Shown here piece after piece: positions 35,850 through 45,062 of a DNA stretch of 64,000 nucleotides (its first letter is position 1; each line of letters opens with the position of its first letter). The position numbers and the translations under genes are program-made. The notes beneath the pieces are model-generated. The model was not told where the DNA came from. It was given only the letters and a program-made list of their open reading frames with translations, and searched no databases. This DNA comes from Pseudomonas fluorescens (GTDB taxonomy: Bacteria; Pseudomonadota; Gammaproteobacteria; Pseudomonadales; Pseudomonadaceae), in the NCBI RefSeq assembly GCF_902497855.1, contig NZ_CABVHU010000020.1, positions 62,001 to 126,000 on the forward strand, in the 5' to 3' direction.

Positions 35850-36511
35850 CCACGCCACCGGTCGCCAGCGAACTCAACCTGTGCCTGTGCCACAGCTGCG
35901 GCCTGGCCTGTGACATCACCCATGACCCCCATGAATGCGAACGGTGCGGCGCACCGCTGCACCGGCGCAAGACCGACTCGCTGACCCGGACCTGGGCTTA
36001 CCTGCTGGCGTCGCTGATATTTTATGTGCCGGCCAACCTGTTGCCGGTGATGAACACCACCATGCTCGGTTCCGGTTCCGAGAGCACCATCATGGGCGGC
36101 GTGCTGGAATTCTGGCAGCACGGCGCCTGGGACATCGCCCTGATTATCTTCATCGCCAGCATCGCGGTGCCGGGCATCAAGTTCGTCGCCCTGACGATGC
36201 TGCTGGTGACGGTCCAGCGCGGGAGTTCCTGGGCGCTCAAGGAACGCTCGAAGCTGTACCGATTCGTCGAACTCATCGGTTACTGGTCGATGCTCGACGT
36301 GATTGTCGTCGCCCTCGTGGCGGCGCTGGTGAAGTTCCAGGCCCTGGGCGATATCGAACCGCGCCAGGGCATTCTGTTCTTTGGCCTGGTGGTGGTGTTC
36401 ACCATGCTGTCGGCGATGAGTTTCGACCCGCGCCTGATCTGGGACAAGCAGGATAAAGCACGCAACAGCCCACCCAACGAGGAGGTCATGGATGAAGTCG
36501 CAAGCCACTGA
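35846..36511 (+). CDS. pqiA: PqiA-family inner membrane protein, second half
   Basis: This 221-residue protein is the second PqiA-type unit, with CHSCGLAC and CERCGAPL zinc-ribbon pairs, then four helices (YLLASLIFYVPANLLPVMNT, IALIIFIASIAVPGIKFVAL). Two separate genes here correspond to the fused duplicated PqiA of E. coli. It overlaps both neighbours: ATGA with the first, and 20 bp with pqiB. Confidence 0.9.
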   Translation: MTTPPVASELNLCLCHSCGLACDITHDPHECERCGAPLHRRKTDSLTRTWAYLLASLIFYVPANLLPVMNTTMLGSGSESTIMGGVLEFWQHGAWDIALIIFIASIAVPGIKFVALTMLLVTVQRGSSWALKERSKLYRFVELIGYWSMLDVIVVALVAALVKFQALGDIEPRQGILFFGLVVVFTMLSAMSFDPRLIWDKQDKARNSPPNEEVMDEVASH

Positions 36512-38147
36512 CGGGCCGCAAGCCCCCGGCCCGGCCCCGGTCAAGACCCGCCGTTTCAGTATTTCGCTGGTATGGATCGTTCCGATCGTCGCCGTCCTGG
36601 TGGGGATTTCACTGGTGGTGCACAGCCTCATGCAGGAAGGGCCGACCATCACCATCACCTTCAAGACCGGCAGCGGCCTGACCGCCAACAAGACCGAGGT
36701 CAAATACCGCAATGTGGTGATCGGGCATGTCTCGGACGTGGAACTGAGCGACGACCAGAAGAGTGTCAACGCCACCGTCAAACTGTCCAAGCAGGCAGAA
36801 AGTTTCACCCGCCAGGACTCGCAATTCTGGGTGGTGCGCCCGCGTATCGGCGCCGGCGGGGTTTCGGGTATCGATACCTTGCTGTCCGGGGACTACATCG
36901 GCGCCGATATCGGTCAGTCCAACACCCGTGCGAAGAACTTCACGGGGCTGGAAAACCCGCCGCCCATCACCTATGGCGAACCGGGCAAGCGCTTCACGCT
37001 CAATACCCAGGACCTCGGCTCGCTGGACATCGGCTCGCCGGTTTACTACCGCAAGATTCCGGTCGGCCAGGTGGTGGCCTATGCCCTGAACGCCGACGGC
37101 AAAGGGGTGAATATCGAAGTGTTCATCCACGCGCCCAACGATGCCTACGTCACCGAGAACACCCGGTTCTGGAATGCCAGCGGCATTGACGTCAACGTTG
37201 GCGCCAACGGCGTTGCGGTGAAGACCGAGTCGCTATCGTCCTTGCTGGTGGGCGGCATTGCCTTCCGCGCCCCGGAATACAGCCCCAACGATCAGCCGGC
37301 CAGCGAGGATAAAGCCTTCGACCTGTTCGACGACCAGCAAACCGCCCTCGCCCCGCCCCACGGCAAGGGGCAGTACCTGAGTTTGCGTTTCGACCAGGCG
37401 TTGCGCGGGCTCAAAGTCGATGCGCCAGTGGAGTTTCTCGGCATCGAATTCGGCAAAGTGGTGTCGATCAACCTGGATTATGATGCGAAAAAGCGCAGTT
37501 TTCCGGTCAATGTCGGCATTCTCATCTACCCGCAACGCCTCGGTACGGCCCACTCCAAAATGCTCAAGGCCTTAAATCATGATCCCAATGATGAGGCCGC
37601 CGGCGTGCGGTTGATGGGCAGCTTTATCGAAAACGGTCTGCGGGCCCAGGCCCGTAGCGGCAATCTGTTGACCGGCCAGCTGTACATCGCGCTCGATTTC
37701 TACCCCAAGGCAGAGAAAGTCGCGTTCGATCCGAGTGCCCGTCCCGTCAGCATTCCAACGATTCCCGGCAGCCTCGAGCAGTTGCAGGAAAAACTCGAGG
37801 GCATGGTCAACAAGATCAACCAGCTGCCGATCGAGCGCATCGCCGGCAACCTCGACAGCAACCTCGTCGAGCTGCGCAAAGGCCTGGTCCAATTCAATGC
37901 CAAGACCCTGCCCGGCGTGCAAACCACCCTGGCGGACGTCAGCAAAACCCTGCAATCGGCGACCTCGACCCTGGCCGAAGACTCACCGCAACGTGAACAA
38001 CTGACCCAGACCCTGGACGAGCTGGGACGCATGTCACGCTCCTTGCGCGACCTTTCCGATTACCTGGGCCGACATCCGGAAGCGCTGCTGCGCGGGCGTC
38101 CCAACAATGCCGCGCCAATGGATCTGCAAGCGCCACCGCGCAATTGA
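36492..38147 (+). CDS. pqiB: PqiB, MCE-domain intermembrane transport protein
   Basis: This 551-residue protein has an N-terminal membrane helix (ISLVWIVPIVAVLVGISLVVHSLM) and three MCE domains at about residues 50-140, 160-270 and 280-400, each beginning with pattern GPTITITFKTGSGLTANKTEVKYRNVVIG or similar. MCE rings form a tunnel through the periplasm. The C-terminal part is a long helix (about residues 420-530) as in PqiB. GAGGAGGTC lies inside the previous gene just before the start. Confidence 0.93.
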   Translation: MKSQATDGPQAPGPAPVKTRRFSISLVWIVPIVAVLVGISLVVHSLMQEGPTITITFKTGSGLTANKTEVKYRNVVIGHVSDVELSDDQKSVNATVKLSKQAESFTRQDSQFWVVRPRIGAGGVSGIDTLLSGDYIGADIGQSNTRAKNFTGLENPPPITYGEPGKRFTLNTQDLGSLDIGSPVYYRKIPVGQVVAYALNADGKGVNIEVFIHAPNDAYVTENTRFWNASGIDVNVGANGVAVKTESLSSLLVGGIAFRAPEYSPNDQPASEDKAFDLFDDQQTALAPPHGKGQYLSLRFDQALRGLKVDAPVEFLGIEFGKVVSINLDYDAKKRSFPVNVGILIYPQRLGTAHSKMLKALNHDPNDEAAGVRLMGSFIENGLRAQARSGNLLTGQLYIALDFYPKAEKVAFDPSARPVSIPTIPGSLEQLQEKLEGMVNKINQLPIERIAGNLDSNLVELRKGLVQFNAKTLPGVQTTLADVSKTLQSATSTLAEDSPQREQLTQTLDELGRMSRSLRDLSDYLGRHPEALLRGRPNNAAPMDLQAPPRN

Positions 38148-38164
38148 GCACAGGAGCATTACCC

Positions 38165-38725
38165 ATGGCTTTTCCGCTGAAGATCACCTTGGTTGGCGCG
38201 CTGCTACTGCTCACCGCTTGTCGCAGTGACCCGATTCAATTTCACACCCTGGTCCCGACCCAACCGGGCGGCCACTCGAAGTCCGCCGTTGCGGATATCC
38301 AGATCGAAGCGATCAGCGTCCCGCCCCAGGTCGATCGTCCGCAGATCGTCATCCGCCAGGGCAACAGTGGCCTGGCGATCCTGGAAACCGAGTGGTGGGC
38401 CGCGAGCCTGGTGGATGAGTTGAGCAGCGCGTTGCAGGATCAACTGATCAACGGCAATTCCCAACGCAGGATGTCAGTGCGGCTCGATGTGCAACGCTTT
38501 GACTCGATTCCCGGCCAGTACGGCCTGATCGACGTCAAATGGCGCCTGCGTAATCTGGGCGAAAGCGATAACGCGCTGGTGACGTGCCGCAGCACCTTAC
38601 AGACGCCTTCGGGGCCTAGCATCGATGATTTGGTGGCGGCCCAGCAGAGCAACGTCAAACGCCTGGCCGCGCTCATCACCCAGGCGGCGAATGGAACACA
38701 AAGAGGTTGCCCGTCCGCCCAGTGA
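38165..38725 (+). CDS. pqiC: PqiC, outer-membrane lipoprotein (DUF330)
   Basis: This 186-residue lipoprotein has the lipobox LLTAC at the end of MAFPLKITLVGALLLLTAC. The rest is an ABC-type transport auxiliary domain (DUF330). It should anchor the PqiB tunnel at the outer membrane. AGGAG precedes the ATG at 38165. Last gene of the pqi operon. Confidence 0.9.
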   Translation: MAFPLKITLVGALLLLTACRSDPIQFHTLVPTQPGGHSKSAVADIQIEAISVPPQVDRPQIVIRQGNSGLAILETEWWAASLVDELSSALQDQLINGNSQRRMSVRLDVQRFDSIPGQYGLIDVKWRLRNLGESDNALVTCRSTLQTPSGPSIDDLVAAQQSNVKRLAALITQAANGTQRGCPSAQ

Positions 38726-38773
38726 CCTGACGATTTTTCGCATCCGGCACAGGAGATTTACCAGGCTTAAACC

Positions 38774-38792
38774 TGCAAATGATTCGTATTGG
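38774..38792. promoter_or_regulatory. Likely Fur box upstream of the iron ABC transporter
   Basis: GCAAATGATTCGTATTGGC matches about 11 of 19 positions of the Fur consensus GATAATGATAATCATTATC and lies 70-88 bp before the start at 38862. The downstream genes are of the ferric-iron ABC type, which supports the call. Confidence 0.6.
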
Positions 38793-38861
38793 CCTACAAT
38801 AATTGACGACCGTCCCGGTCACGTCTGCGTGCATGATTCTAAAAAACAGGAGCTGCCCGGC

Positions 38862-39875
38862 ATGATCCCCCCTATCCCGTCTTTTCTTAAATATGCAGTG
38901 CTGACGGCCGTGCTGTTGAGCGCCGGCCATGGGTACGCCGCTGATGCCGACGGCATCGTGGTCTACAACGCCCAGCACGAAAGCCTGACCAAAGCCTGGA
39001 TTGCAGGCTTCACCAAGGAAACCGGGATCAAGGTCACCGTGCGCAATGGTGACGACACCGAGATGGGCAATCAGATCGTGCAGGAAGGCGCGTCCTCCCC
39101 GGCGGATGTGTTCCTGACCGAGAACTCCCCGGCCATGGTACTGGTGGACAACGCCGGACTGTTCGCACCGGTGGCACCGGCGACCCTTGAACAAGTCGAC
39201 GCGGCCTACCGTCCGGCCCATGGCAAATGGGTAGCCATTGCCGCGCGCTCCACGGTATTCGTCTACAACCCGGGCAAACTGCCGGAAGCCGGGCTGCCCA
39301 AGTCGTTGATGGACCTCGCAGGTCCGGACTGGAAAGGCCGCTGGGGCGCTTCGCCGGCCGGCGCCGACTTCCAGGCGATCGTCGCCGCCGTGTTGGCACT
39401 CAAGGGTGAAGCCGCGACCCTCGAGTGGTTGAAAGGGATGAAAAGCAACTTCACTGCGTACCGGGGTAACAGCGCCGTGCTCAAGGCGGTCAATGCCGGC
39501 CAGATCGATAGCGGCGTGATCTACCACTATTACCGTTTCGGCGATCAGGCCAAGACCGGTGAAAACAGCAAGAACACCGCCCTGCACTACTTCAGGCACC
39601 AGGATCCCGGCGCCTTTGTCAGCCTGTCCGGTGGCGGCGTCCTGGCGTCCAGCAAACACAAGGATCAGGCTCAGGCCTTCCTCAAGTGGGTCACCGGCAA
39701 AGACGGCCAGGCCATCCTCAAGACCGGCAATTCGTTCGAATACGCGGTGGGCAAAAACGCCGAATCCAACCCAAAACTGGTGCCTTTGCAGCAGCTTGAC
39801 GCGCCGAAAGTCGACGTTTCGAAACTCGACAGTAAAAAAGCCGTGGAGCTGATGACTCAGGCCGGACTGCTCTGA
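38862..39875 (+). CDS. Ferric-iron ABC transporter substrate-binding protein (FbpA-like)
   Basis: This 337-residue periplasmic protein has a signal peptide (FLKYAVLTAVLLSAGHGYA) and begins IVVYNAQHESLTKAWIAGFTKETGIKVTVRNGDD as in FbpA/HitA. The two adjacent tyrosines that bind iron in FbpA correspond to IYHYYRFGDQ. AGGAG precedes the ATG. The frame opens far upstream (38625) but that part overlaps pqiC. First gene of a three-gene transporter operon, probably iron-regulated through the Fur box. Confidence 0.92.
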   Translation: MIPPIPSFLKYAVLTAVLLSAGHGYAADADGIVVYNAQHESLTKAWIAGFTKETGIKVTVRNGDDTEMGNQIVQEGASSPADVFLTENSPAMVLVDNAGLFAPVAPATLEQVDAAYRPAHGKWVAIAARSTVFVYNPGKLPEAGLPKSLMDLAGPDWKGRWGASPAGADFQAIVAAVLALKGEAATLEWLKGMKSNFTAYRGNSAVLKAVNAGQIDSGVIYHYYRFGDQAKTGENSKNTALHYFRHQDPGAFVSLSGGGVLASSKHKDQAQAFLKWVTGKDGQAILKTGNSFEYAVGKNAESNPKLVPLQQLDAPKVDVSKLDSKKAVELMTQAGLL

Positions 39876-39878
39876 TTG

Positions 39879-41477
39879 ATGCCTGAAACGCTACCGGCGG
39901 GTGTCGCAGAGGCGATCCCGCCCCAGTTACGCCGACGTTCCCGCGGCCTGTTCGCGGGCCGCGGCGGCGCGTGGGTGACCGGTTTGTCGGTGCTGGTGTC
40001 GCTGCTGGCCCTGCTGCCAATCGCTTTCGTCATCGGCGTGTCCTTCGAGACAGGCTGGGCGACCCTGGTACCGCTGATCTTCCGGCCACGGGTTGGCGAG
40101 TTGATGATCAACACCCTGTTGCTGGTGGTGATCACGATTCCCTTGTGTGTAATGCTCGGTGTGGCCCTGGCCTGGCTCACCGAGCGTACCGATCTGCCGG
40201 GGCGGCGCTGGTGGTCGTTGTTGGCCACGGCGCCGCTGGCAGTCCCCGCCTTCGTCCACAGCTATGCCTGGGTCAGCCTGGTGCCACCGATTCACGGACT
40301 GTTTGCCGCCGTTCTGGTGTCGGTCATCGCTTACTTCCCGTTCTTGTACCTGCCCATTGCGGCATCCCTGCGACGGATCGACCCGACCATCGAAGATGTC
40401 GCAGAGTCACTGGGGCTCAAGCCCTGGGCGGTATTTTTCCGGGTGGTGCTGCCGCAATTGCGCCTGGCCATCTGCGGCGGCGCCTTGCTGGTGGGGCTGC
40501 ACCTGCTGGCCGAATATGGCCTGTACGCGATGATCCGTTTCGACACCTTTACCACGGCGATCTTCGATCAGTTCAAGTCAACCTTCAACGGACCCGCCGC
40601 CCACATGCTGGCCGGGGTGCTCGCCTTGTGTTGCCTGGCGATGCTGACCGTCGAATCGGCCGCGCGTGGCCAGGCGCGTTATGCCCGCGTCGGATCGGGC
40701 AGCCCCCGCGAGCAGCGGATCGTGCGCCTGTCTGCCGGGCCAACCGTACTGGCGCTGGCCTTGCAGATCATGACCTGCGCACTGGCGCTGGGTGTGCCGT
40801 TGATCACCTTGGGTAAATGGTTGATCGCTGGTGGCGCACAAGTCTGGCAATTGTCCGAGCTGCTGCCGGCGCTGGAACAGTCCGTGCTCCTGGGCATCAG
40901 CGGGGCGATATTGACCACCTTGGCGGCCATCCCGATTGCCTGGCTGTCGATTCGCTCGCCGGGACGCCTGCAGCGGGTGCTGGAAAGCTGCAACTACATC
41001 ACCAGCTCGCTGCCCGGGATTGTCGTGGCCCTGGCGCTGGTGACCCTCACGATTCATTTCGCCCGGCCGATTTACCAGACCACGGTCACGGTGCTGCTGG
41101 CTTATCTGCTGATGTTCTTGCCCCGGGCGCTGGTGAGTTTGCGTGCCGGTATTGCCCAGGCACCGATCGAGTTGGAAAACATGGCCCGCAGCCTCGGTCG
41201 CTCGCCCGCCCTGGCGCTGTGGCTGATCACCTTGCGCCTGGCCGCACCGGGCGTTGCCGCGGGGGCCGCGCTGGTGTTTCTGGCGATTACCAATGAACTG
41301 ACGGCCACCCTGCTGCTGGCGCCGAACGGGACACGCACCCTGGCGACCGGGTTCTGGGCGTTGACCAGCGAAATCGATTATGCCGCCGCGGCGCCCTATG
41401 CCCTGCTGATGATCGTCCTGTCGCTGCCGCTGACCGCCATTCTTTATCATCAATCCAAACGAACGGCGGGCCGATGA
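39879..41477 (+). CDS. Ferric-iron ABC transporter permease (FbpB-like)
   Basis: This 532-residue membrane protein has two permease domains of about six helices each in one chain. Each carries the EAA-type loop (DVAESLGLKPWAVFFRVVLPQLRLAICGG and NMARSLGRSPALALWLITLRLAAPGVAAG) that contacts the ATPase. It starts three bases after the binding-protein gene and overlaps the ATPase gene by 4 bp. Confidence 0.93.
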   Translation: MPETLPAGVAEAIPPQLRRRSRGLFAGRGGAWVTGLSVLVSLLALLPIAFVIGVSFETGWATLVPLIFRPRVGELMINTLLLVVITIPLCVMLGVALAWLTERTDLPGRRWWSLLATAPLAVPAFVHSYAWVSLVPPIHGLFAAVLVSVIAYFPFLYLPIAASLRRIDPTIEDVAESLGLKPWAVFFRVVLPQLRLAICGGALLVGLHLLAEYGLYAMIRFDTFTTAIFDQFKSTFNGPAAHMLAGVLALCCLAMLTVESAARGQARYARVGSGSPREQRIVRLSAGPTVLALALQIMTCALALGVPLITLGKWLIAGGAQVWQLSELLPALEQSVLLGISGAILTTLAAIPIAWLSIRSPGRLQRVLESCNYITSSLPGIVVALALVTLTIHFARPIYQTTVTVLLAYLLMFLPRALVSLRAGIAQAPIELENMARSLGRSPALALWLITLRLAAPGVAAGAALVFLAITNELTATLLLAPNGTRTLATGFWALTSEIDYAAAAPYALLMIVLSLPLTAILYHQSKRTAGR

Positions 41478-42544
41478 ACACGCTCGAACTGCACTCGATC
41501 TGCAAGGCCTACGGTGCCCAGACGGCCCTGGCAAACATCAGCCTGTCGGTGCCCGCGGGCAGCCGCACGGTGATAGTCGGCCCTTCGGGCTCGGGCAAGA
41601 CCACCTTGCTGCGCATGATCGCCGGCTTCGAATTCCCGGATTCGGGCCGCCTTCTGCTCAATGGTCAGACGCTGGTCGACAGCACCCATGAGGTGCCGGC
41701 CCACCAACGATTGATTGGCTATGTGCCCCAGGACGGCGCGCTGTTCCCGCACATGACCGTCGCCGCCAACATCGGCTTCGGGCTGTCGACCAGGGGCCTT
41801 GAAAAACGCGAACGCATTGCCGAACTGATGGACAGCGTGGCGCTGGACGCCAGCATGGCCAAGCGTTGGCCCCATGAGCTGTCCGGCGGCCAGCAGCAAC
41901 GGGTGGCCCTGGCGCGCGCCCTGGCCCAACAGCCGCGCCTGATGCTGCTGGACGAACCGTTTTCGGCCCTGGATACCGGCTTGCGCGCCAACATGCGCAA
42001 ATTGGTCGCGCGGCTGCTGGCCGATACGGGTGTCACCACCATTCTGGTCACCCATGACCAGAGTGAAGCCTTGTCGTTTGCCGATCAGCTGGCGGTGATG
42101 CGTCAGGGACGACTGGTGCAGTCGGGCCATCCGCTGGACCTGTACCGCTATCCCGACGATGAACAGACTGCCCTGTTTCTCGGCGATGCGGTGGTCATGC
42201 CGGCACGGATCGAAGCAGGCTGGGCCCATTGCGACCTGGGGCGGATTCCGGTCAACAATCACCGGAACAACCACTGCGCGCAGATCATGCTGCGGCCCGA
42301 GCAATTGCACCTGGTCAGCATCCAGTCGAATCCGGCAGGGGCCGTCGGCTGCCGTGCCGTGGTGACCGAGCGCGATTTCAGCGGTAATACCTGTACCTTG
42401 ACCGTGGAGTTGCAGTCGCACAATTGCGCGCAACAGCCAGGCCGATCCTTGATGGTGCGCAGTTCGGGGTTGTATGCGCCACCCATGGGTAGCGCGGTTC
42501 ACGTCTCGATGATCGGCCACGCCCACGTTCTGAGCGAAGCCTGA
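41474..42544 (+). CDS. Ferric-iron ABC transporter ATPase (FbpC-like)
   Basis: This 356-residue ATPase has GPSGSGKTT (Walker A), LSGGQQQRVALARAL (signature), LMLLDEPFSALD (Walker B) and the switch histidine in LVTHD. The C-terminal about 110 residues form a TOBE-like regulatory domain as in FbpC. Coupled to the permease gene by ATGA. It converges on the recombinase gene, with only 10 bp between stops. Confidence 0.94.
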   Translation: MNTLELHSICKAYGAQTALANISLSVPAGSRTVIVGPSGSGKTTLLRMIAGFEFPDSGRLLLNGQTLVDSTHEVPAHQRLIGYVPQDGALFPHMTVAANIGFGLSTRGLEKRERIAELMDSVALDASMAKRWPHELSGGQQQRVALARALAQQPRLMLLDEPFSALDTGLRANMRKLVARLLADTGVTTILVTHDQSEALSFADQLAVMRQGRLVQSGHPLDLYRYPDDEQTALFLGDAVVMPARIEAGWAHCDLGRIPVNNHRNNHCAQIMLRPEQLHLVSIQSNPAGAVGCRAVVTERDFSGNTCTLTVELQSHNCAQQPGRSLMVRSSGLYAPPMGSAVHVSMIGHAHVLSEA

Positions 42545-42554
42545 ACCCCCGCCC

Positions 42555-43493
42555 TCACAGATCGAAGCGATCAACCGCCCGACGCCGCTCGTTGTCATCG
42601 CGCACGTCGTAGTTGGCGGTCGTCTGGATATTGCTGTGATGCGCCAGTTTCTGGGCGATCGACAAGTCATGCTCTTCGATCACTCGGGTAATGAACGAGC
42701 GCCGAAAGTCATGGGGCATGATCTTGACCCCGACTTGCGCGCCACGCTGGCGGGCAATGTAATAGATCGCGTGCTTGGTGATGCGCTCGCGGGTGATGTG
42801 ACTGCCGCGGCGGATGCGATTGAACAGGAAGGAATCGTCCTCTTCGCCTTCCTTGAGTTGCGAGCGGCGCAGCTCCAGCCAGGCATCCAGTTTGGCGAAG
42901 GCCCAGGCCGGCGCGTACTTGATCAACTGCTTGTTGCCCTTGGCGGTGACCCGCAGGCTGCGTTCGGCGAAGTCGACCTGATTGAGGTCCAGGTTCACCG
43001 ATTCCGACTTGCGCATCCCCGATCCGTACAGAATCCCGATGATCGCTGCGTCCCGCAGGCCTTGCGGCCGAGGATCGGCTGCGCAGACCGCCATCATTTC
43101 CTGGATCAGGCTGCGGCGCAAATTGCGCCCCTGGGACAGCCGGGTACCGGAGATGCCCTTGACCGAACGCATTTTCAGCAGGTGTTCCTGACTGATCAGG
43201 CTCATGCGCCATGCTTCGTTCATCACCCCGCGCACGGCATTGACGTACAGCGAAGAAGTGTTGGGCGCGTAGCCGTCCGCGCGCAAGGTGGCCACCAGCG
43301 CAATCACATCTTCGGGCTGCAACTCATGCCAGGGAATCTCCTCGACATTCATGTCTTCGAAACCCAGGCGGTCGGCCGCGTCCTGCAAGACGTAGCGCAT
43401 GGTCAGCTGGCTGGACGGGGCCAGTCGCGCCAGGTACAGGGTCAGCGGATTGATTTTTGGCGTAATGGCAACAACAGCGGGTAAGTCAGTCAA
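42555..43493 (-). CDS. Lone tyrosine recombinase / site-specific integrase
   Basis: This roughly 312-residue tyrosine recombinase has an N-terminal SAM-like core-binding domain (about residues 10-115) and a C-terminal catalytic domain. The catalytic set is visible: Arg in YGSGMRKSE, Lys in TAKGNK, His-x-x-Arg in HDFRRSF, His in LAHHSNI and the nucleophile Tyr in TTANYDV. No phage, transposase or attachment site is nearby. I prefer TTG 43493 as start; GTG 43532 and internal ATGs are possible. It resembles chromosomal, resident integrase-like proteins of Pseudomonas. Confidence 0.85.
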   Translation of the reverse strand: MTDLPAVVAITPKINPLTLYLARLAPSSQLTMRYVLQDAADRLGFEDMNVEEIPWHELQPEDVIALVATLRADGYAPNTSSLYVNAVRGVMNEAWRMSLISQEHLLKMRSVKGISGTRLSQGRNLRRSLIQEMMAVCAADPRPQGLRDAAIIGILYGSGMRKSESVNLDLNQVDFAERSLRVTAKGNKQLIKYAPAWAFAKLDAWLELRRSQLKEGEEDDSFLFNRIRRGSHITRERITKHAIYYIARQRGAQVGVKIMPHDFRRSFITRVIEEHDLSIAQKLAHHSNIQTTANYDVRDDNERRRAVDRFDL

Positions 43494-43682
43494 ACGAAAC
43501 GGCCTTGAATGAAAAGTCCAAAGGAAAAGCACAACGATAGATGAAGAACTGGCGGTTACGCTGCCGGGCGTGGCCGGGAATGTGAATTGTCATGCCCGGC
43601 AGGTCAAGGTTAACGCGATAGATGAACTGAAACATGGCGCTGTTACTCCTGAAAGGGTGTCGTTCAGGTCAGGAGAGCCCCG

Positions 43683-45062
43683 ATGAAAATCAGTGTATTC
43701 GGTAGCGGTTACGTTGGCCTGGTGCAAGCCGCTGTCCTGGCTGAAGTCGGCCACGACGTGGTGTGCATGGACATTGACCCACAGAAAGTCGAGTTGTTGC
43801 AGCAAGGCCATGTGAGCATTTTCGAACCGGGACTGGCCAGCCTGGTGCGTGAAAACCTGGACGCCAGGCGGCTGCAGTTCACCACTGACGAGAAACTCGC
43901 GGTACAACATGGCCAGGTGCTGTTCATAGCCGTCGGGACCCCGTCCCGGGACGATGGCTCGGCGGATCTGCGCTACGTGATGGCAGTGGGCGAAGCGGTG
44001 GCGCGTCATCGCGAACAACCGGTGATTCTGGTGGAGAAGTCCACGGTCCCGGTGGGCACCGGCGATGCCCTGCGCGCGCATATCGACAAATGCCTGCTCA
44101 AGGTCGGCCGGCTGTTGCAGTTCGATATCGTTTCCAACCCGGAGTTTTTGAAAGAAGGCTCGGCCGTGGCCGATTGCCGGCGCCCGGACCGGATCATCAT
44201 CGGCTGCGAACGCGATGACATACGCGAGGTGATGCGTGACCTCTATGGGCCGTTCAACCGCAACCACGACCGCATCATGTTCATGGACCTGCGCAGCGCG
44301 GAGCTGACCAAGTACGCCGCCAACGGCATGCTGGCGACCAAGATCAGCTTCATCAACCAGATCGCTGAACTGGCGGAACACATGGGCGCCGACATCGAGT
44401 CCGTGCGCCTGGGCATCGGTGCCGACTTCCGGATTGGCTATCACTTTATCTACCCGGGGTGCGGTTATGGCGGATCGTGTTTCCCCAAGGACATGCGCGC
44501 CCTGATCCACAGCGCCGAACAAGCCCACTGCTCCAGCGACCTGCTGCAAGCGGTGGAAGCGATCAACCAGCGGCAGAAACACAAGCTGTTCGAGCGGATC
44601 AACGCGTTCTACCAGGGTAACTTACGCGGCAGAACGTTTGCCCTGTGGGGCCTGGCGTTCAAGCCCAACACCGATGACATGCGCGATGCGCCGAGCCGGG
44701 TGCTGCTGGAAGCGCTGTGGGCGGCCGGGGCCAACGTGCGTGCGTTCGATCCGGAAGCCATGCAGCAAACCCGGCAGCTGTATCCCCATAAATCGAAGTT
44801 GACGCTCATGGGCTCGCCGGAGTCCGCGCTGTCCGGTGCCGATGCACTGATCATCTGCACCGAGTGGCAACAATTCAAGGCGCCGGATTTCAACCTGATC
44901 CAGCAGCGGCTCAACGCGCCGGTGATCTTCGACGGGCGTAACCTGTATGACGCCGAACGCCTGGCGCGCGCGGGTTTCCTGTACTTCCCGATGGGGCGTG
45001 GGGAATCGCGCGGATTGCCGCTTCCGCTTCAGCGATGGCCGGCGGCTTCGGTCGTCGCCTGA
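43683..45062 (+). CDS. ugd: UDP-glucose 6-dehydrogenase family protein
   Basis: This 459-residue NAD-dependent enzyme oxidises UDP-glucose twice to UDP-glucuronate for exopolysaccharide or lipid A modification. The N-terminal motif is VFGSGYVGLVQAAVLAEVGH, the catalytic cysteine lies in GCGYGGSCFPKDMRAL, and LAFKPNTDDMRDAPS is the C-terminal domain signature. AGGAGAGCCCCG precedes the start. The 3' end overlaps that of the LodB-like gene on the other strand by 34 bp. Confidence 0.94.
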   Translation: MKISVFGSGYVGLVQAAVLAEVGHDVVCMDIDPQKVELLQQGHVSIFEPGLASLVRENLDARRLQFTTDEKLAVQHGQVLFIAVGTPSRDDGSADLRYVMAVGEAVARHREQPVILVEKSTVPVGTGDALRAHIDKCLLKVGRLLQFDIVSNPEFLKEGSAVADCRRPDRIIIGCERDDIREVMRDLYGPFNRNHDRIMFMDLRSAELTKYAANGMLATKISFINQIAELAEHMGADIESVRLGIGADFRIGYHFIYPGCGYGGSCFPKDMRALIHSAEQAHCSSDLLQAVEAINQRQKHKLFERINAFYQGNLRGRTFALWGLAFKPNTDDMRDAPSRVLLEALWAAGANVRAFDPEAMQQTRQLYPHKSKLTLMGSPESALSGADALIICTEWQQFKAPDFNLIQQRLNAPVIFDGRNLYDAERLARAGFLYFPMGRGESRGLPLPLQRWPAASVVA

